Notes: generated by a model from the letters alone, not told the origin. Shown: positions 1 to 8,524, counted from the first letter of the stretch. The stretch is DNA of 64,000 nucleotides from Streptomyces sp. JJ66 (GCF_019303495.1 NZ_JAEVFI010000001.1:310001-374000); one strand, 5' to 3'. Translations and numbers: made by a program.

Positions 1-891
1 GTGGTCCAGATCGCTCAGGTCCAGGATTTGCAGGTACACACGTGAAGTACCCGTCTCGGCGTACCGGCCGATCTTGTCCACGACCTCGGCCGGAGAACCG
101 GCGAGCCCGTTGTGCTTGAGTTCGTCCACCTCCCGTCCGATGGCGGCGGCCCGGCGGGCTACCTCGGCGTCGTCCTTGCCCACACAGGCCACCAGTGCGC
201 TGGAGTACACCAGTTCGTCCGGGTCTCGCCCCGCCTCGGTGGCAGCCGCCCGCACCCGGCCGAACTGGCGGGCGGTGTCCTCGACGGAGGCGAAGGGGAT
301 GTTGAATTCGTCGGCGTAGCGAGCGGCCAGGCGGGGCGTGCGGGTCGCGCCCAGCCCCCCGATGAGCACCGGCACCTTGGGCTGGGCGGGCTTGGGCAAG
401 GCTGGCGAGTCGGCCAGCTGGTAGTGCCTGCCCGCGTAGCTGAAGGTCTCCCCGACCGGTGTGTTCCACAGGCCGGTGATGATCGCCAGCTGTTCCTCAA
501 GACGGCTGAACTTCTCCTTCGGGAACGGGATGCCGTACGCGGTGTGCTCCGCCTCGAACCAGCCGGTGCCGAGTCCGAACTCCACCCGCCCCCCGGACAT
601 GGCGTCCACCTGGGCGGCCTGGATGGCCAGGACACCCGGCAGCCGGAAGGTGCCGGCGGTCATCAGGGTGCCAAGGCGGATACGGCTCGTCTCCCGGGCG
701 AGCCCCGCGAGCGTGATCCACGCGTCGGTCGGGCCCGGCAGGCCGTCCGTGTCCCCCATCGCCAGGTAGTGGTCGGAGCGGAAGAAGGCGTCGAACCCCA
801 GCTCCTCGGTGGCCTTGGCCACGGCGAGCAGCGTCTCGTAGTCGGCCCCCTGCTGGGGCTCGGTGAAGATGCGCAGATCCATAGTGCCCAT
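1..891 (-). CDS. LLM-class F420-dependent oxidoreductase (3' end beyond window)
   Basis: This open frame of 297 codons starts at ATG 891 and runs off the left edge with no stop, so only the last few codons are missing for a family of roughly 300 residues. The product begins MGTMDLRIFTEPQQ and carries TIM-barrel features of the bacterial luciferase-like family: FRSDHYLAMG near residue 40, LGTLMTAGTFR near 75, and GGRVEFGLGTGWF near 100. Members hydride-transfer to or from a flavin or deazaflavin (F420) cofactor in the cytoplasm; substrate cannot be told. A second in-frame ATG lies three codons in, at 882. The downstream neighbour at 940-1350 is on the same strand but upstream of this gene. Family call is solid; F420 rather than FMN is inferred from the actinomycete context. 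Confidence 0.85.
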   Translation of the reverse strand, partial: MGTMDLRIFTEPQQGADYETLLAVAKATEELGFDAFFRSDHYLAMGDTDGLPGPTDAWITLAGLARETSRIRLGTLMTAGTFRLPGVLAIQAAQVDAMSGGRVEFGLGTGWFEAEHTAYGIPFPKEKFSRLEEQLAIITGLWNTPVGETFSYAGRHYQLADSPALPKPAQPKVPVLIGGLGATRTPRLAARYADEFNIPFASVEDTARQFGRVRAAATEAGRDPDELVYSSALVACVGKDDAEVARRAAAIGREVDELKHNGLAGSPAEVVDKIGRYAETGTSRVYLQILDLSDLDH

Positions 892-939
892 GGTGTCAGC
901 CGGGTGCCGGGCGGTGGGTACGCGCTGACCGGCGCGGCG

Positions 940-1350
940 CTACGGCAGGCTGGCCAGGAGAGCCGTGGTGGACGTGGTGGTGTCGCCTGTGGCGTCCAGA
1001 GCTTCCAGGCAGTGCCAGTAAAGAGCCTCCTCCTCAGTCTGGGCCGCCACCTCGGTGAGCGTGGCGGCCAGTTCGTCCAGCAGCTCCGCCAGCTCACACA
1101 GTGTGCGCCGGGGGTCGCGTACGGCGGTGAGGCGGGCGGCGCGGGCCTCGGCCAGACCTGCTGGCCGCACGCCGGTGGCGTGCAGCGCGCCCGCCGCCGC
1201 GCGGGCCTCGGGTGGGCCGCACCGGGCCAGCAGACCGCCCACCGCCTGGGCGAGAGCCTGCGCCTGCCAGGCTTCCGCCACCACCTGGGTGCCGTCCCCA
1301 CACCGGGCGAGCGCTGCCCGGTTCGCGCTGATGATCCGTACCGCATCCAT
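940..1350 (-). CDS. DUF6099-like small conserved protein
   Basis: A 136-residue, alanine-rich, predicted all-helical cytoplasmic protein starting MDAVRIISANRAALARCG. There is no signal peptide, membrane helix or catalytic motif that I recognise. It resembles the Streptomyces proteins labelled DUF6099, recalled from memory rather than searched. It lies on the same strand as the oxidoreductase at 1-891 (49-base gap) and downstream of the MazG-like gene (112-base gap), so it may be transcribed with them. Function unknown. Confidence 0.6.
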   Translation of the reverse strand: MDAVRIISANRAALARCGDGTQVVAEAWQAQALAQAVGGLLARCGPPEARAAAGALHATGVRPAGLAEARAARLTAVRDPRRTLCELAELLDELAATLTEVAAQTEEEALYWHCLEALDATGDTTTSTTALLASLP

Positions 1351-1462
1351 CGGTCCTCTCCGTGCGCCGCGTGCTGTCGTGGCTCCACGGTGGCCCGGCG
1401 CAAAGGCGGGCGCCAGCGCCTGCTGGAAACGGTGGATAACGTGCGGGTTGTGGAAAACTCCC

Positions 1463-1879
1463 TCACCCGGCGGAGGGACGTCCCGCGCCGCCAGCGGGGT
1501 CCCGGCCGGCCCCGCCAGCGGGGCGGGGGCCGGGCGCCGGGAAGCGGTGGGCGTTGCGGTCGATCTTCGCGTCCAGGGCCGCCAGTGCGTCTACCCCCAG
1601 TGCCTCGCAGAACTGCAGCAGGTAGGCGAGTACGTCGGCCACCTCGTCCCGGACCCGGGCGGCCCGGTCCGGCTCGGACATCACCGCGGCCGATTCCTCC
1701 GCGGTACGCCACTGGAAGATCTCCAGCAGTTCGCCCGCCTCCACGTTCAGCGCGGCGGCCAGGTTCTTCGGGTTGTGGTACCGCCCCCAGTCGCGGGCCG
1801 CGGCGAACTCCGCCAGCCGCCGCTGCCGCGCCGCCAGTTCACCTGGTTCGCCCACCGGTGGCCGACTCCGTTCGCTCAC
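1463..1879 (-). CDS. MazG-like nucleotide pyrophosphohydrolase
   Basis: A 138-residue protein that probably hydrolyses (d)NTPs to monophosphates and pyrophosphate, a house-cleaning reaction. The all-alpha MazG/dUTPase-fold signature is visible: the first helix has EAGELLEIFQW (about residues 44-54) and the paired helix has DEVADVLAYLLQF (about 75-87), giving the ExxE...ExxD metal-binding set. I chose the GTG at 1879 because its GTGA overlaps the stop of the SepF-like gene by 4 bases. The proline/glycine-rich tail after residue 115 looks unstructured. The preceding long open frame upstream of 1879 belongs to another reading frame and is not coding. Confidence 0.85.
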   Translation of the reverse strand: MSERSRPPVGEPGELAARQRRLAEFAAARDWGRYHNPKNLAAALNVEAGELLEIFQWRTAEESAAVMSEPDRAARVRDEVADVLAYLLQFCEALGVDALAALDAKIDRNAHRFPAPGPRPAGGAGRDPAGGAGRPSAG

Positions 1880-2265
1880 CGGTCGCTGACCTCCGTGCCC
1901 GCGGGCGTGACCAGGAAGACGTCGGTGTCCACACGGTGCATGCCGCCGCCGAGACCGAACACCACGCCGCTGGCGAAGTCCAAAACGCGCCGCCCCACCT
2001 CGCCCTCTACCGCGCTCAGGTCGAGCAACACCGGGATCAGGGTCATCAGGTGCTCGGCGACGACGCGGGCGTCCGAGAAGGACTGCACCCGGACGACGAC
2101 CAACTGCCGAGCGTCCTCCAGCGCTTCCGCGCCAATGTCCGCACCAGCCGGGGTCGGCAGGTGCGGAACGGTTTCCCACGCGTCCCAGGTGTGTTCGCCA
2201 CGCAGCGGCACAACCTCGGCCAGGCCCTCCCACGACGCGTCCGTGGCGTCACTCGATATCCGCAT
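1876..2265 (-). CDS. SepF-like (DUF552) cell-division protein, paralogue
   Basis: A 129-residue protein starting at ATG 2265 (MRISSDATDASW). The central part reads VVVRVQSFSDARVVAEHLMTLIPVLLDLSAVEGEVGRRV (quoted in pieces: VVVRVQSF, SDARVVAEHL, PVLLDLS), typical of the SepF domain that links FtsZ to the membrane. It ends FGLGGGMHRVDTDVFLVTP, also characteristic of SepF C-termini. It lacks a clear N-terminal amphipathic membrane helix and is not next to ftsZ, so it is likely one of the extra SepF paralogues that Streptomyces carry. It overlaps the MazG-like gene by 4 bases, so the two are co-translated. The call rests on domain pattern. Confidence 0.8.
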   Translation of the reverse strand: MRISSDATDASWEGLAEVVPLRGEHTWDAWETVPHLPTPAGADIGAEALEDARQLVVVRVQSFSDARVVAEHLMTLIPVLLDLSAVEGEVGRRVLDFASGVVFGLGGGMHRVDTDVFLVTPAGTEVSDR

Positions 2266-2647
2266 CCCGCGAGTGTAGGAACAATCGCCGCGTTCCCGCG
2301 CAGAGCCCCGGCGTGTCGCGCGGGAACGAGGAGTTGGCCCTCCACACCGTCCTCCCCCGGACCTGGGCGCCCCCTGACCTGTGGCCATACCGCCGCCGCG
2401 TTTCGCGCCCGCGGGTATCCGGAAAGACTCGGGCGAGGGTCCGTCCCGCTCGCCTGCCGGTGCGAGCGAGCGAGAACGAGACCGAAGGCGGGGCACATGC
2501 CAGGTGGGCATGCCGGGCGCACTATAGAGGATCCTGGCGGTTCCCGGAGCAGTACCGGGAAAACCGCCCGAACGAGCGGCACGGTCCGTAACGTCACCCT
2601 CACCTCCGGTTCCAGTCGGGTGCCGGAGGGAAGGGGAGAGGACTGGC
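2266..2647. other. divergent intergenic region
   Basis: About 380 bases between the minus-strand sepF-like gene and the plus-strand roadblock operon. It must hold both promoters. I see a TATAGA-like hexamer near 2522 facing right, but no convincing -35 partner, and no gene. Confidence 0.5.
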
Positions 2648-3124
2648 GTGCCCGGAATCGACGAGTGCCTGCTCACGGTTATGGCACTGCCCGGAGCCCG
2701 GGGTGCGGCGGTGGTCGACTGGACGAGCGGACTGCCGCTGGGAACCATCGGCGCCGCCGTCTCCGGCGATCACGAGGCGACCGCCGCGGACACCGCGGAG
2801 CTGGCCCGGATGGCCGCGGAGCAGCTGACGCTGACCGCACCGGACGACACGGCGGACACGGCCACGGGCGCGGACGTGGGTGCCGGTTCCGGAACCGGTG
2901 TGGCCCAGCCCGCCGACACGGCGGCGCGTGAAGCACCGCCGGTCACGTTGCCCGTCGAGGACGTCATCGTCACCGCACGCGACGGCTACCACCTGTTGCG
3001 GTACGTCGAGACGGCGTTCGACAGCAGCGTGCTGCTGCATCTGTGGCTGGACCGGCGCGAGGGCAACCTGGCCCTGGCCCGGCTCCGCCTCGGCGAGCTC
3101 GCCCGCGCCCTGGTTCTGGACTGA
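2648..3124 (+). CDS. roadblock/LC7-like protein (long-loop variant)
   Basis: A 158-residue protein from GTG 2648, preceded by the purine-rich AAGGGGAGAGG. It is a paralogue of the protein at 4654-5025: both have an N-terminal pattern of a hydrophobic strand followed by a glycine-rich hairpin (AAVVDWTSGLPLGTIG here, VALVDYGSGMALGTLG there) and a shared C-terminus with VEDVIVTARDGYHLLRY and LARLRLGELARAL. That alternation fits the roadblock/LC7 fold used by MglB-type regulators of small GTPases. An insert of about 35 Asp/Ala/Thr residues in the middle is probably a flexible loop. First gene of a four-gene run. No GTPase is encoded beside it, so its partner is unknown. Confidence 0.65.
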   Translation: MPGIDECLLTVMALPGARGAAVVDWTSGLPLGTIGAAVSGDHEATAADTAELARMAAEQLTLTAPDDTADTATGADVGAGSGTGVAQPADTAAREAPPVTLPVEDVIVTARDGYHLLRYVETAFDSSVLLHLWLDRREGNLALARLRLGELARALVLD

Positions 3125-3127
3125 ACG

Positions 3128-4096
3128 ATGGCCCCCATACCTCCGCCGCCCCGCCGGGGCGCGCCCCGCCACGCGGCGTCACGCTCCGACCGCGCCCCGG
3201 CCGGCACCGCGCACACCGCCACCCCGCGCCCCGCCGACCCGGTGGGCACCGCTCCCCCGGCCCCCGGCCCCACGCCCGGCACTCCCGTGCCCGACGCTCC
3301 CGCGCTCGACCGTCTGCTGTGGGACCTCGCCGCTGAGCGGGCCTCCGGCGCCCTGGTCAGCCCGGCCGGTGCGTTGTACCTGCTCGACGGCCAGGTGGCG
3401 CATGCGGAGAGTCCGGCGGCCCCGGGTCTGGGCATCCTCTTGGTCCGCGCGGGCCGTCTGGACGCGCACGCCTGGCGGCACGCCCTCGACGTCAGCGGCC
3501 CGGACCGCTCCGTCGCCCACCATCTGCTCTCCGCCGCCCAGCTGACGCGCGGCGAACTGGAACTCGGTCACCTCGCCACCCTGCTGGACGCCGCCTACTG
3601 CGTGCGGGCCGCCGGCGACCTGGCGTGCCGCTTCCACGCCGGTGCCCGGCACTGGCTGGGCCCGGTGCGCAGCGTCCCCGTGCCCGTGCTGCACAGTGAG
3701 CTGCGGCGAAGGGCAAGGCTGTTGCACCGGATCTGGCCGCACCGCCAGCTCGACTCGGCCCCGCTGCGCCGTACCCACCGGGCCACCGCGACGGCGTCCG
3801 CCCCGGCCCGCCTGCGCCCCCGCGAGCGCGACGTGCTGCGGCTCGCCGACGGCACGCACACCGCCGTGGACATCGCCGCCGCGCTCGCCCGGCAGACCTA
3901 CCGCACGCTGGTGGACGTCCGCAGGCTCGCCGCCGCCGGACTGGTGGAGACGCCTACCCCGGCGCCCGGGACCCCCCAGCCCCCGTTGCCGCCCCGGCCC
4001 GGCGCCGCACCGGCGCCGCCACACCGACGCCCACCCGAAGCACCGGACACCGCGACCCTGCGCCGCATCCGTGACGCCCTGGAGGCCCGCCTGTGA
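3128..4096 (+). CDS. PATAN (DUF4388)-like protein with C-terminal winged helix
   Basis: A 322-residue cytoplasmic protein starting at ATG 3128, three bases after the previous stop. The first 50 residues are Pro/Ala/Arg-rich and disordered. Residues about 60-115 (ASGALVSPAGALYLLDGQV, then LGILLVRAGRLDAHAW) match the PATAN/DUF4388 pattern found in response-regulator-associated proteins. Residues about 235-280 (RERDVLRLADGTHTAVDIA, then TYRTLVDVRRLAAAGLVET) form a winged-helix-like segment. This architecture beside roadblock proteins suggests a signalling output or adaptor protein. DNA binding is inferred only. The C-terminal 60 residues are again proline-rich with a final helix. Confidence 0.6.
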   Translation: MAPIPPPPRRGAPRHAASRSDRAPAGTAHTATPRPADPVGTAPPAPGPTPGTPVPDAPALDRLLWDLAAERASGALVSPAGALYLLDGQVAHAESPAAPGLGILLVRAGRLDAHAWRHALDVSGPDRSVAHHLLSAAQLTRGELELGHLATLLDAAYCVRAAGDLACRFHAGARHWLGPVRSVPVPVLHSELRRRARLLHRIWPHRQLDSAPLRRTHRATATASAPARLRPRERDVLRLADGTHTAVDIAAALARQTYRTLVDVRRLAAAGLVETPTPAPGTPQPPLPPRPGAAPAPPHRRPPEAPDTATLRRIRDALEARL

Positions 4097-4205
4097 GCCC
4101 ACGCCCACCCCTTACACCGTCACCGACCTGCCGTACCCCGCCGCCGACGAGTACGCCGTCATGAGGCGTGCCCTGCGGCCGGTGCGCACTCAAGGGAGAC
4201 CGCCG

Positions 4206-4610
4206 ATGCCCCCGCAACCCGCCCTGCCCCCGCGCCGGCCTCGTCCCGAACTCCTGGACGAGCTGACCCGGTTGCGCACCCGACTGCCGCAGGTCACCGG
4301 CGCGCTGGCGGCCAGTGCCGACGGGCTGGTGCTCGCCGAGGACACCGCACGGCTGGACACCGAGTCGCTGGCCGCGATCACCGCGGCGGCACTCGGCGTG
4401 GCGGTACGGCTGGCCGACGTCACTGGCCACGGCGCCTTCCGGGAACTGGTCGTGCGGGCCGAGAGCGGCTACGTCGCCACCTACGCCGCTGGCCGCACCG
4501 CCGTCCTCACCGTGCTCGCCGAACCGCGCGCCAACGTCGGCCGCATCCATCTGGAGGCCCGCCGCGCGGGCTCCCGCATCGGCTCCCTCCTCGAACCCGC
4601 CTCCTCCTGA
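4206..4610 (+). CDS. roadblock/LC7 domain protein
   Basis: A 134-residue protein from ATG 4206, with CAAGGGAG upstream as ribosome-binding site. It shows the canonical actinobacterial roadblock domain: LDELTRLRTRLPQVTGALAAS, ADGLVLAEDT, LAAITAAALGVAVRLAD, then GYVATYAAGRTAVLTVLAEP. This is the form that in conservons (CvnB) pairs with a GTPase and an anchored kinase-like protein. Here those partners are absent from the neighbourhood. The gene starts 109 bases after the previous stop, so it may have some independent expression. Confidence 0.8.
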   Translation: MPPQPALPPRRPRPELLDELTRLRTRLPQVTGALAASADGLVLAEDTARLDTESLAAITAAALGVAVRLADVTGHGAFRELVVRAESGYVATYAAGRTAVLTVLAEPRANVGRIHLEARRAGSRIGSLLEPASS

Positions 4611-4653
4611 CCCGACCACGTAACCCACCCGACCCATCCGAAGGGACACCACC

Positions 4654-5025
4654 ATGGCGAACACCGAGACCACGCTCAAAGAGGCGATGACGACGATCGA
4701 CGGGGTGATTGGCGTCGCCCTCGTCGACTACGGCAGCGGCATGGCGCTCGGCACCCTGGGCGGCGGCAAGGAGCTGGACCTTGGCGTCGCCGCCGCCGGG
4801 AACACCGACGTCGTCCGCGCCAAAGTCCGCACGATGGAACACCTGGGCCTGAACGACGAGATCGAGGACATCCTGATCACCCTCGGCAGCCAGTACCACC
4901 TGATCCGCCTCCTCAGGCGCCGCGACGCCGGCCTGTTCCTCTACCTCGCGCTGGACCGCACTCGTGCGAACCTCGCCATGGCCCGCCACCAGCTCCGGCG
5001 TGTCGAAGCGGACCTGGAGGTGTGA
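4654..5025 (+). CDS. roadblock/LC7-like protein
   Basis: A 123-residue protein from ATG 4654, preceded by AAGGGACACC. It is a compact paralogue of the protein at 2648-3124 without the inserted loop: IDGVIGVALVDYGSGMALG at residues about 14-32, IEDILITLGSQYHLIRLL about 70-87, and a final helix with ANLAMARHQLRRVEADLEV. It is probably a dimeric roadblock-fold regulator. It is the last gene of the module, and the base composition matches its neighbours. Confidence 0.65.
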   Translation: MANTETTLKEAMTTIDGVIGVALVDYGSGMALGTLGGGKELDLGVAAAGNTDVVRAKVRTMEHLGLNDEIEDILITLGSQYHLIRLLRRRDAGLFLYLALDRTRANLAMARHQLRRVEADLEV

Positions 5026-5206
5026 GCCCAGGGGTGACCGGAGTGCCCCGCACCGGCTGACCGCCGTGGCCGAAGGCCCACGCCAGGCCCCCACGCCGCC
5101 ACCCACGCCAGGCCGCCCGCCCGGGTCACCCGCGCCGGGCGGTTCGGCCGGACGGGATCGCGAGGAGTCGGCCCCGGGGGCGTGCGGGGTCGGCTACCGT
5201 GGCGGC

Positions 5207-5617
5207 ATGAGCGCGCGTGAGAGCCGACCGGAGAGCCGGTGGCCGCTGCCGCCGGCCTGGATGTGGGCCTGTCAGGAGTGCACCGACCGCTATCGGGTAA
5301 TGAAGGACACCCAGGAGGCGTCGGAGGAGTACGCGCGTCAGTGCGGCCCCGGCGTCGATACGGACCCGCTGGACTCGGTGGTCTCCAGCCAGATCCGCCT
5401 CGCGCGGCACTTGGCTGACGCGCACGGGGACCACCTTCCCGGCTGGGACCCGGCGTGCTCCGTGTGTGCCTCACACCAGAAGTCGATCGCGCGGGAGGAG
5501 CGGGAGGCGGAGCGGTCGGAGGACGGCGAGCTGCGCGTCGCCGCGATGGTCCGCCTCGGTGGCGAGCACCGCGCTCGCCATGTCTTCGCCCCGCCGAGCG
5601 TCGTCCAGGTGTACTGA
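5207..5617 (+). CDS. conserved hypothetical protein with Cys/His pairs
   Basis: A 136-residue protein from ATG 5207; the longer frame upstream is non-coding. I do not recognise a named family. It has MWACQECTDRYR near residue 20, RLARHLADAHGDHLPGW near 65-82 and PACSVCASHQKS near 85-95. Two CxxC pairs with a histidine-rich helix between them suggest a structural zinc site, resembling a degenerate zinc ribbon or zinc finger. Soluble and slightly acidic. It stands alone between the roadblock module and the cobalamin transport operon. Confidence 0.6.
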   Translation: MSARESRPESRWPLPPAWMWACQECTDRYRVMKDTQEASEEYARQCGPGVDTDPLDSVVSSQIRLARHLADAHGDHLPGWDPACSVCASHQKSIAREEREAERSEDGELRVAAMVRLGGEHRARHVFAPPSVVQVY

Positions 5618-5984
5618 CGCGCACGGGCCGCCCGTCCGGAAGGGCGGCCCCGCGTGGCGATCCTGGGCGCAGCGCCCGCCAGTCCTGCACGAGCTACGCC
5701 TCGTCATGGCCTGGCGGCACCCACCCCGGACCGGTGCCGACGCTCCGCTCCAGGCCGCCGGTGAGTTCCTTCAAGCGTCGCCCGCGTCCCGGGGCCGCTC
5801 GCGTACCCGTCTGTGCGGCCCCGGGAGAGCGGCGCCTCGCCGCTTCAGCACGGGTGGGCGCAGGCGTCGAAACGGCACCGTGCCGATGCGACCCTCACGG
5901 GGACAGCCACCGCACCGGCCGGTCCAGAGGCGGTCTGTCGCGGCGCGGCTGGCTGCACGGTGACCTCGTGGGCTGGGTCGGCGG

Positions 5985-6143
5985 TGCGGACCGCGCGCGA
6001 GGCTTCGGCCGACGCGGGTGCGGCGGCGCGCTACATCCGGGCGGACATGCTGGATTACGCGGAGCCGGAGGGGTTCGACGTTGTACTGAACATGTTCGCC
6101 TCTTCGGCTACTTCGCGGACCCGACCGGGGGGCGCGCGTCCTG
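5985..6143 (+). pseudogene. SAM-dependent methyltransferase fragment
   Basis: In one frame (about 5985-6100) the DNA encodes YIRADMLDYAEPEGFDVVLNMF. This matches motif II/post-II of class I methyltransferases, where the acidic loop precedes (F)DVVLNMFTSFGYF. A frameshift follows, and LFGYFADPTGG continues in another frame. No start, SAM-binding GxGxG motif or C-terminal half remains. It is a relic, not a gene. The rest of 5618-6180 holds nothing else I can support. Confidence 0.6.
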
Positions 6144-6184
6144 AGACGTGCGCCCTATTGCGGCACGGTTGCAGGAACGTACTA

Positions 6185-6320
6185 TCACCAGGTCATCACC
6201 GCGACGGGAACCAGGAAGCCGGTGTGAGTCCGGCACGGTCCCGCCACTGTGACCGGGAGGTGCCGCCCCCGCAGCCGCTGGGGCCCCGTCGTCCGGGAGT
6301 CAGAGACTGGCCGGTCGCGG
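6185..6320 (+). promoter_or_regulatory. cobalamin (B12) riboswitch
   Basis: The leader of the following transport operon contains conserved adenosylcobalamin-riboswitch blocks in order: GGGAACCAGGAAGCCGGTG near 6205-6225, AGTCCGGCACGGTCCCGCC near 6227-6245, the B12 box GCCACTGTGA at about 6243-6252, and the 3' AGTCAGAGACTGGCC block near 6298-6312 that closes the kissing-loop domain. The ribosome-binding CAGGAGG follows at about 6347-6353. B12 binding would be expected to hide the start site or stop transcription. Boundaries are approximate. Confidence 0.9.
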
Positions 6321-6359
6321 GCTCGTTCCGAGGAGCGCGGACTCCCCAGGAGGCTTCAC

Positions 6360-7412
6360 GTGTACGACGGCACCACCCGTCCTTCTGCTGCCCTGCCCGC
6401 ACCCACACCCCGCGCCCGCCACCTGCGCGGCGCGGCGCTGGCGCTGGCCACCGCCTTGACCACCACCGTGCTCGCCGGATGCGGCGACGGCACGCGGGAC
6501 AGCGCCGAGGAGCGGCCCGCCCAGGCCACGGCCGAAGGCTTCCCGGTCACCATCGACAATTGCGGCGTCACGACGACGTATGAGGAGCCGCCCTCCCGGG
6601 CGGTCACCATCCACCAGCACCCCGCCGAACTCATGCTGGCCCTCGGCCTGGAGGACCGGATGATCGGCACCGCCTTCCCGGACTCGGCCGTTCTGCCCGA
6701 GCACCAGGAGGCGTACGAGGCCATACCGGAACTGGCCGAGAAGGAGCCGTCGTTCGAGTCCATCCTGGAGGCCGAGCCGGACTTCGTCTACGGCGGCTAC
6801 GGCAGTGCCTTCGCCGAGGACGCGGGCCGCTCGCGCGACGCGTTCGCCGACGCGGGCATCGACACCCACCTCAACCGCGAGTACTGCGGTGAGGGCGAGG
6901 TGTCGATGGAGGACGCCTACGACGAGATCCGCACCCTCGGCACGATCTTCGGCGTCCAGGAGCGGGCGGAGGAGGTGGTGGCCGACCTTGAGCACCGCAT
7001 CAGCGAGACGACCGGAGCGGTCGAAGAGGCGCCCAAGGTGCCGGTGTTCGTGTACGACAGCGGCGACAAGTCGGCGTTCACCGCCGGGGGCCAGGGCCTG
7101 GGCACCGAGATCATCCATCTGGCCGGCGGGCGCAACGTCTTCGCCGACCTCGACGAGGTTTTCGGCGACGTCTCCTGGGAGCAGGTCATCGCCCGCAAAC
7201 CCGAGGTCATCGCGCTCTACGACTACCGGGGAGCCGGGAGCGTGGCGGAGAAGAAGGAGGTCCTGCTCTCCCAGCCCGCGCTGGCCGACGTGCCCGCCGT
7301 CAAGAACGAGCGGTTCGTCGTGCTGCCGCTGACCGCGACCCTGGTCGGCGTCCGGCCGCCGCACGCCGTGGAGGATCTCGCGCGCGGTCTGCACCCCGAG
7401 CGCTTCCGGTGA
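6360..7412 (+). CDS. cobalamin/metal-chelate ABC transporter substrate-binding lipoprotein (BtuF-like)
   Basis: A 350-residue lipoprotein from GTG 6360, 6 bases after CAGGAGG. The N-terminus has a signal sequence and lipobox ending LAGC, with lipid-attachment Cys41. The mature part is a two-lobe class III binding protein: RAVTIHQHPAELMLALGL, then VYGGYG, and SWEQVIARKPEVIALYDY near the C-terminus. The family carries vitamin B12, haem or siderophores. The riboswitch directly upstream makes cobalamin or a related corrinoid the best substrate. The stop overlaps the permease start by 4 bases, marking one operon. Confidence 0.88.
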   Translation: MYDGTTRPSAALPAPTPRARHLRGAALALATALTTTVLAGCGDGTRDSAEERPAQATAEGFPVTIDNCGVTTTYEEPPSRAVTIHQHPAELMLALGLEDRMIGTAFPDSAVLPEHQEAYEAIPELAEKEPSFESILEAEPDFVYGGYGSAFAEDAGRSRDAFADAGIDTHLNREYCGEGEVSMEDAYDEIRTLGTIFGVQERAEEVVADLEHRISETTGAVEEAPKVPVFVYDSGDKSAFTAGGQGLGTEIIHLAGGRNVFADLDEVFGDVSWEQVIARKPEVIALYDYRGAGSVAEKKEVLLSQPALADVPAVKNERFVVLPLTATLVGVRPPHAVEDLARGLHPERFR

Positions 7413-8524
7413 CGCTGCCCACCGAGGCCGACGCCCCGGCGCCGACAGCCGTCGCCCCGCCCGGTCGCCCGCTGGCCCGGCGGCGGCGCGGCTACCCGCT
7501 GGCGCTGCTGGTCCTGGGCGCGCTGCTGGCCGCCTCCCTCACGGCAGGACTGGGCATCGGTTCGGTGTCCGTGCCGCCCGGCGAGGTGTGGGGCATCATC
7601 GGGCACGGTCTGGGCGTGGACTGGTCGCAGCCGGTGTGGTCCCCGGCGCGCGAGACGATCGTGTGGGACGTGCGGGCTCCGCGCGTGCTGCTGGGCGCGG
7701 TGACCGGAGCCGGGCTCGCGGTCGTGGGCGCGGCCATGCAGGCGCTGGTGCGCAACCCGCTGGCCGAGCCGTACCTGCTGGGCGTGTCCTCGGGCGCGTC
7801 GCTGGGCGCCGTCCTGGTGATCGTCTCCGGCGTCAGCCTGTTCGGCACGGTGTCGCTGTCGGTGGCCGCGTTCGCGGGGGCGCTGCTCGCACTGCTGTTG
7901 GTCTACAGCACGGCGCGCACGGGCGGGCGGATCACCTCGACGCGGCTGATCCTGTCCGGCGTCGCGATCGCGGCGGTGCTCACCGCCGTGATGAACCTGG
8001 TGCTGCTCACCGCCGAGCGCGGCAACGAGGCCCGTACGGTGCTCTCCTGGACGCTCGGCGGGCTGGGCGGCGTCCAGTGGGACACCCTGTGGCTGCCCGC
8101 CGCCGCGCTGCTGGCGGGTCTGGCGGTGCTGCTGGTGCAGTCCCGGTCGCTGAACCTGCTGCTGACGGGCGAGGAGTCGGCCACCACGCTGGGGCTGGAC
8201 GTCGCCCGGTTCCGCGCGCGGATGTTCGTGCTGCTGTCGCTGGTGACCGGTGTGCTGGTGGCCTCGGCCGGGCCGATCGGTTTCGTCGGGCTGATGCTGC
8301 CGCACCTGGTGCGGCTGTTCGTCGGCGGCGACCACCGCCGCGTCCTGCCGACGGCGGCGCTGGGCGGTGCGGTGTTCCTGATCTGGGCCGACGTCGCCGC
8401 CCGGACGATCGCCGCGCCGATGGAGATACCGGTCGGCGTGCTGACCGCGCTGTGCGGCGGGCCGTTCTTTCTGTGGCTGCTGCGCCGGGACGCCCGGCGC
8501 AGCACGGACCGGGGGTTGGGATGA
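7409..8524 (+). CDS. FecCD/BtuC-family ABC transporter permease
   Basis: A 371-residue integral membrane protein from GTG 7409, overlapping the binding-protein stop (GTGA). The sequence shows about ten hydrophobic segments, RAPRVLLGAVTGAGLAVVGA and GSVLG-like glycine motifs in the third helix region (GVSSGASLGAVLVI), and the coupling segment GPIGFVGLMLPHLVRLFVG that contacts the ATPase. Length and topology fit the BtuC/FhuB/FecCD group. It forms the channel for the substrate delivered by the lipoprotein. The end overlaps the ATPase start by 4 bases (ATGA). Confidence 0.92.
   Translation: MTLPTEADAPAPTAVAPPGRPLARRRRGYPLALLVLGALLAASLTAGLGIGSVSVPPGEVWGIIGHGLGVDWSQPVWSPARETIVWDVRAPRVLLGAVTGAGLAVVGAAMQALVRNPLAEPYLLGVSSGASLGAVLVIVSGVSLFGTVSLSVAAFAGALLALLLVYSTARTGGRITSTRLILSGVAIAAVLTAVMNLVLLTAERGNEARTVLSWTLGGLGGVQWDTLWLPAAALLAGLAVLLVQSRSLNLLLTGEESATTLGLDVARFRARMFVLLSLVTGVLVASAGPIGFVGLMLPHLVRLFVGGDHRRVLPTAALGGAVFLIWADVAARTIAAPMEIPVGVLTALCGGPFFLWLLRRDARRSTDRGLG

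Noticed and set aside
112-2931. 939-residue open frame on the plus strand
   Set aside because: It is antisense to four genes with recognisable products, is rich in Arg/Gly/Pro, and shows no family motif. It is a typical open shadow in high-GC DNA.
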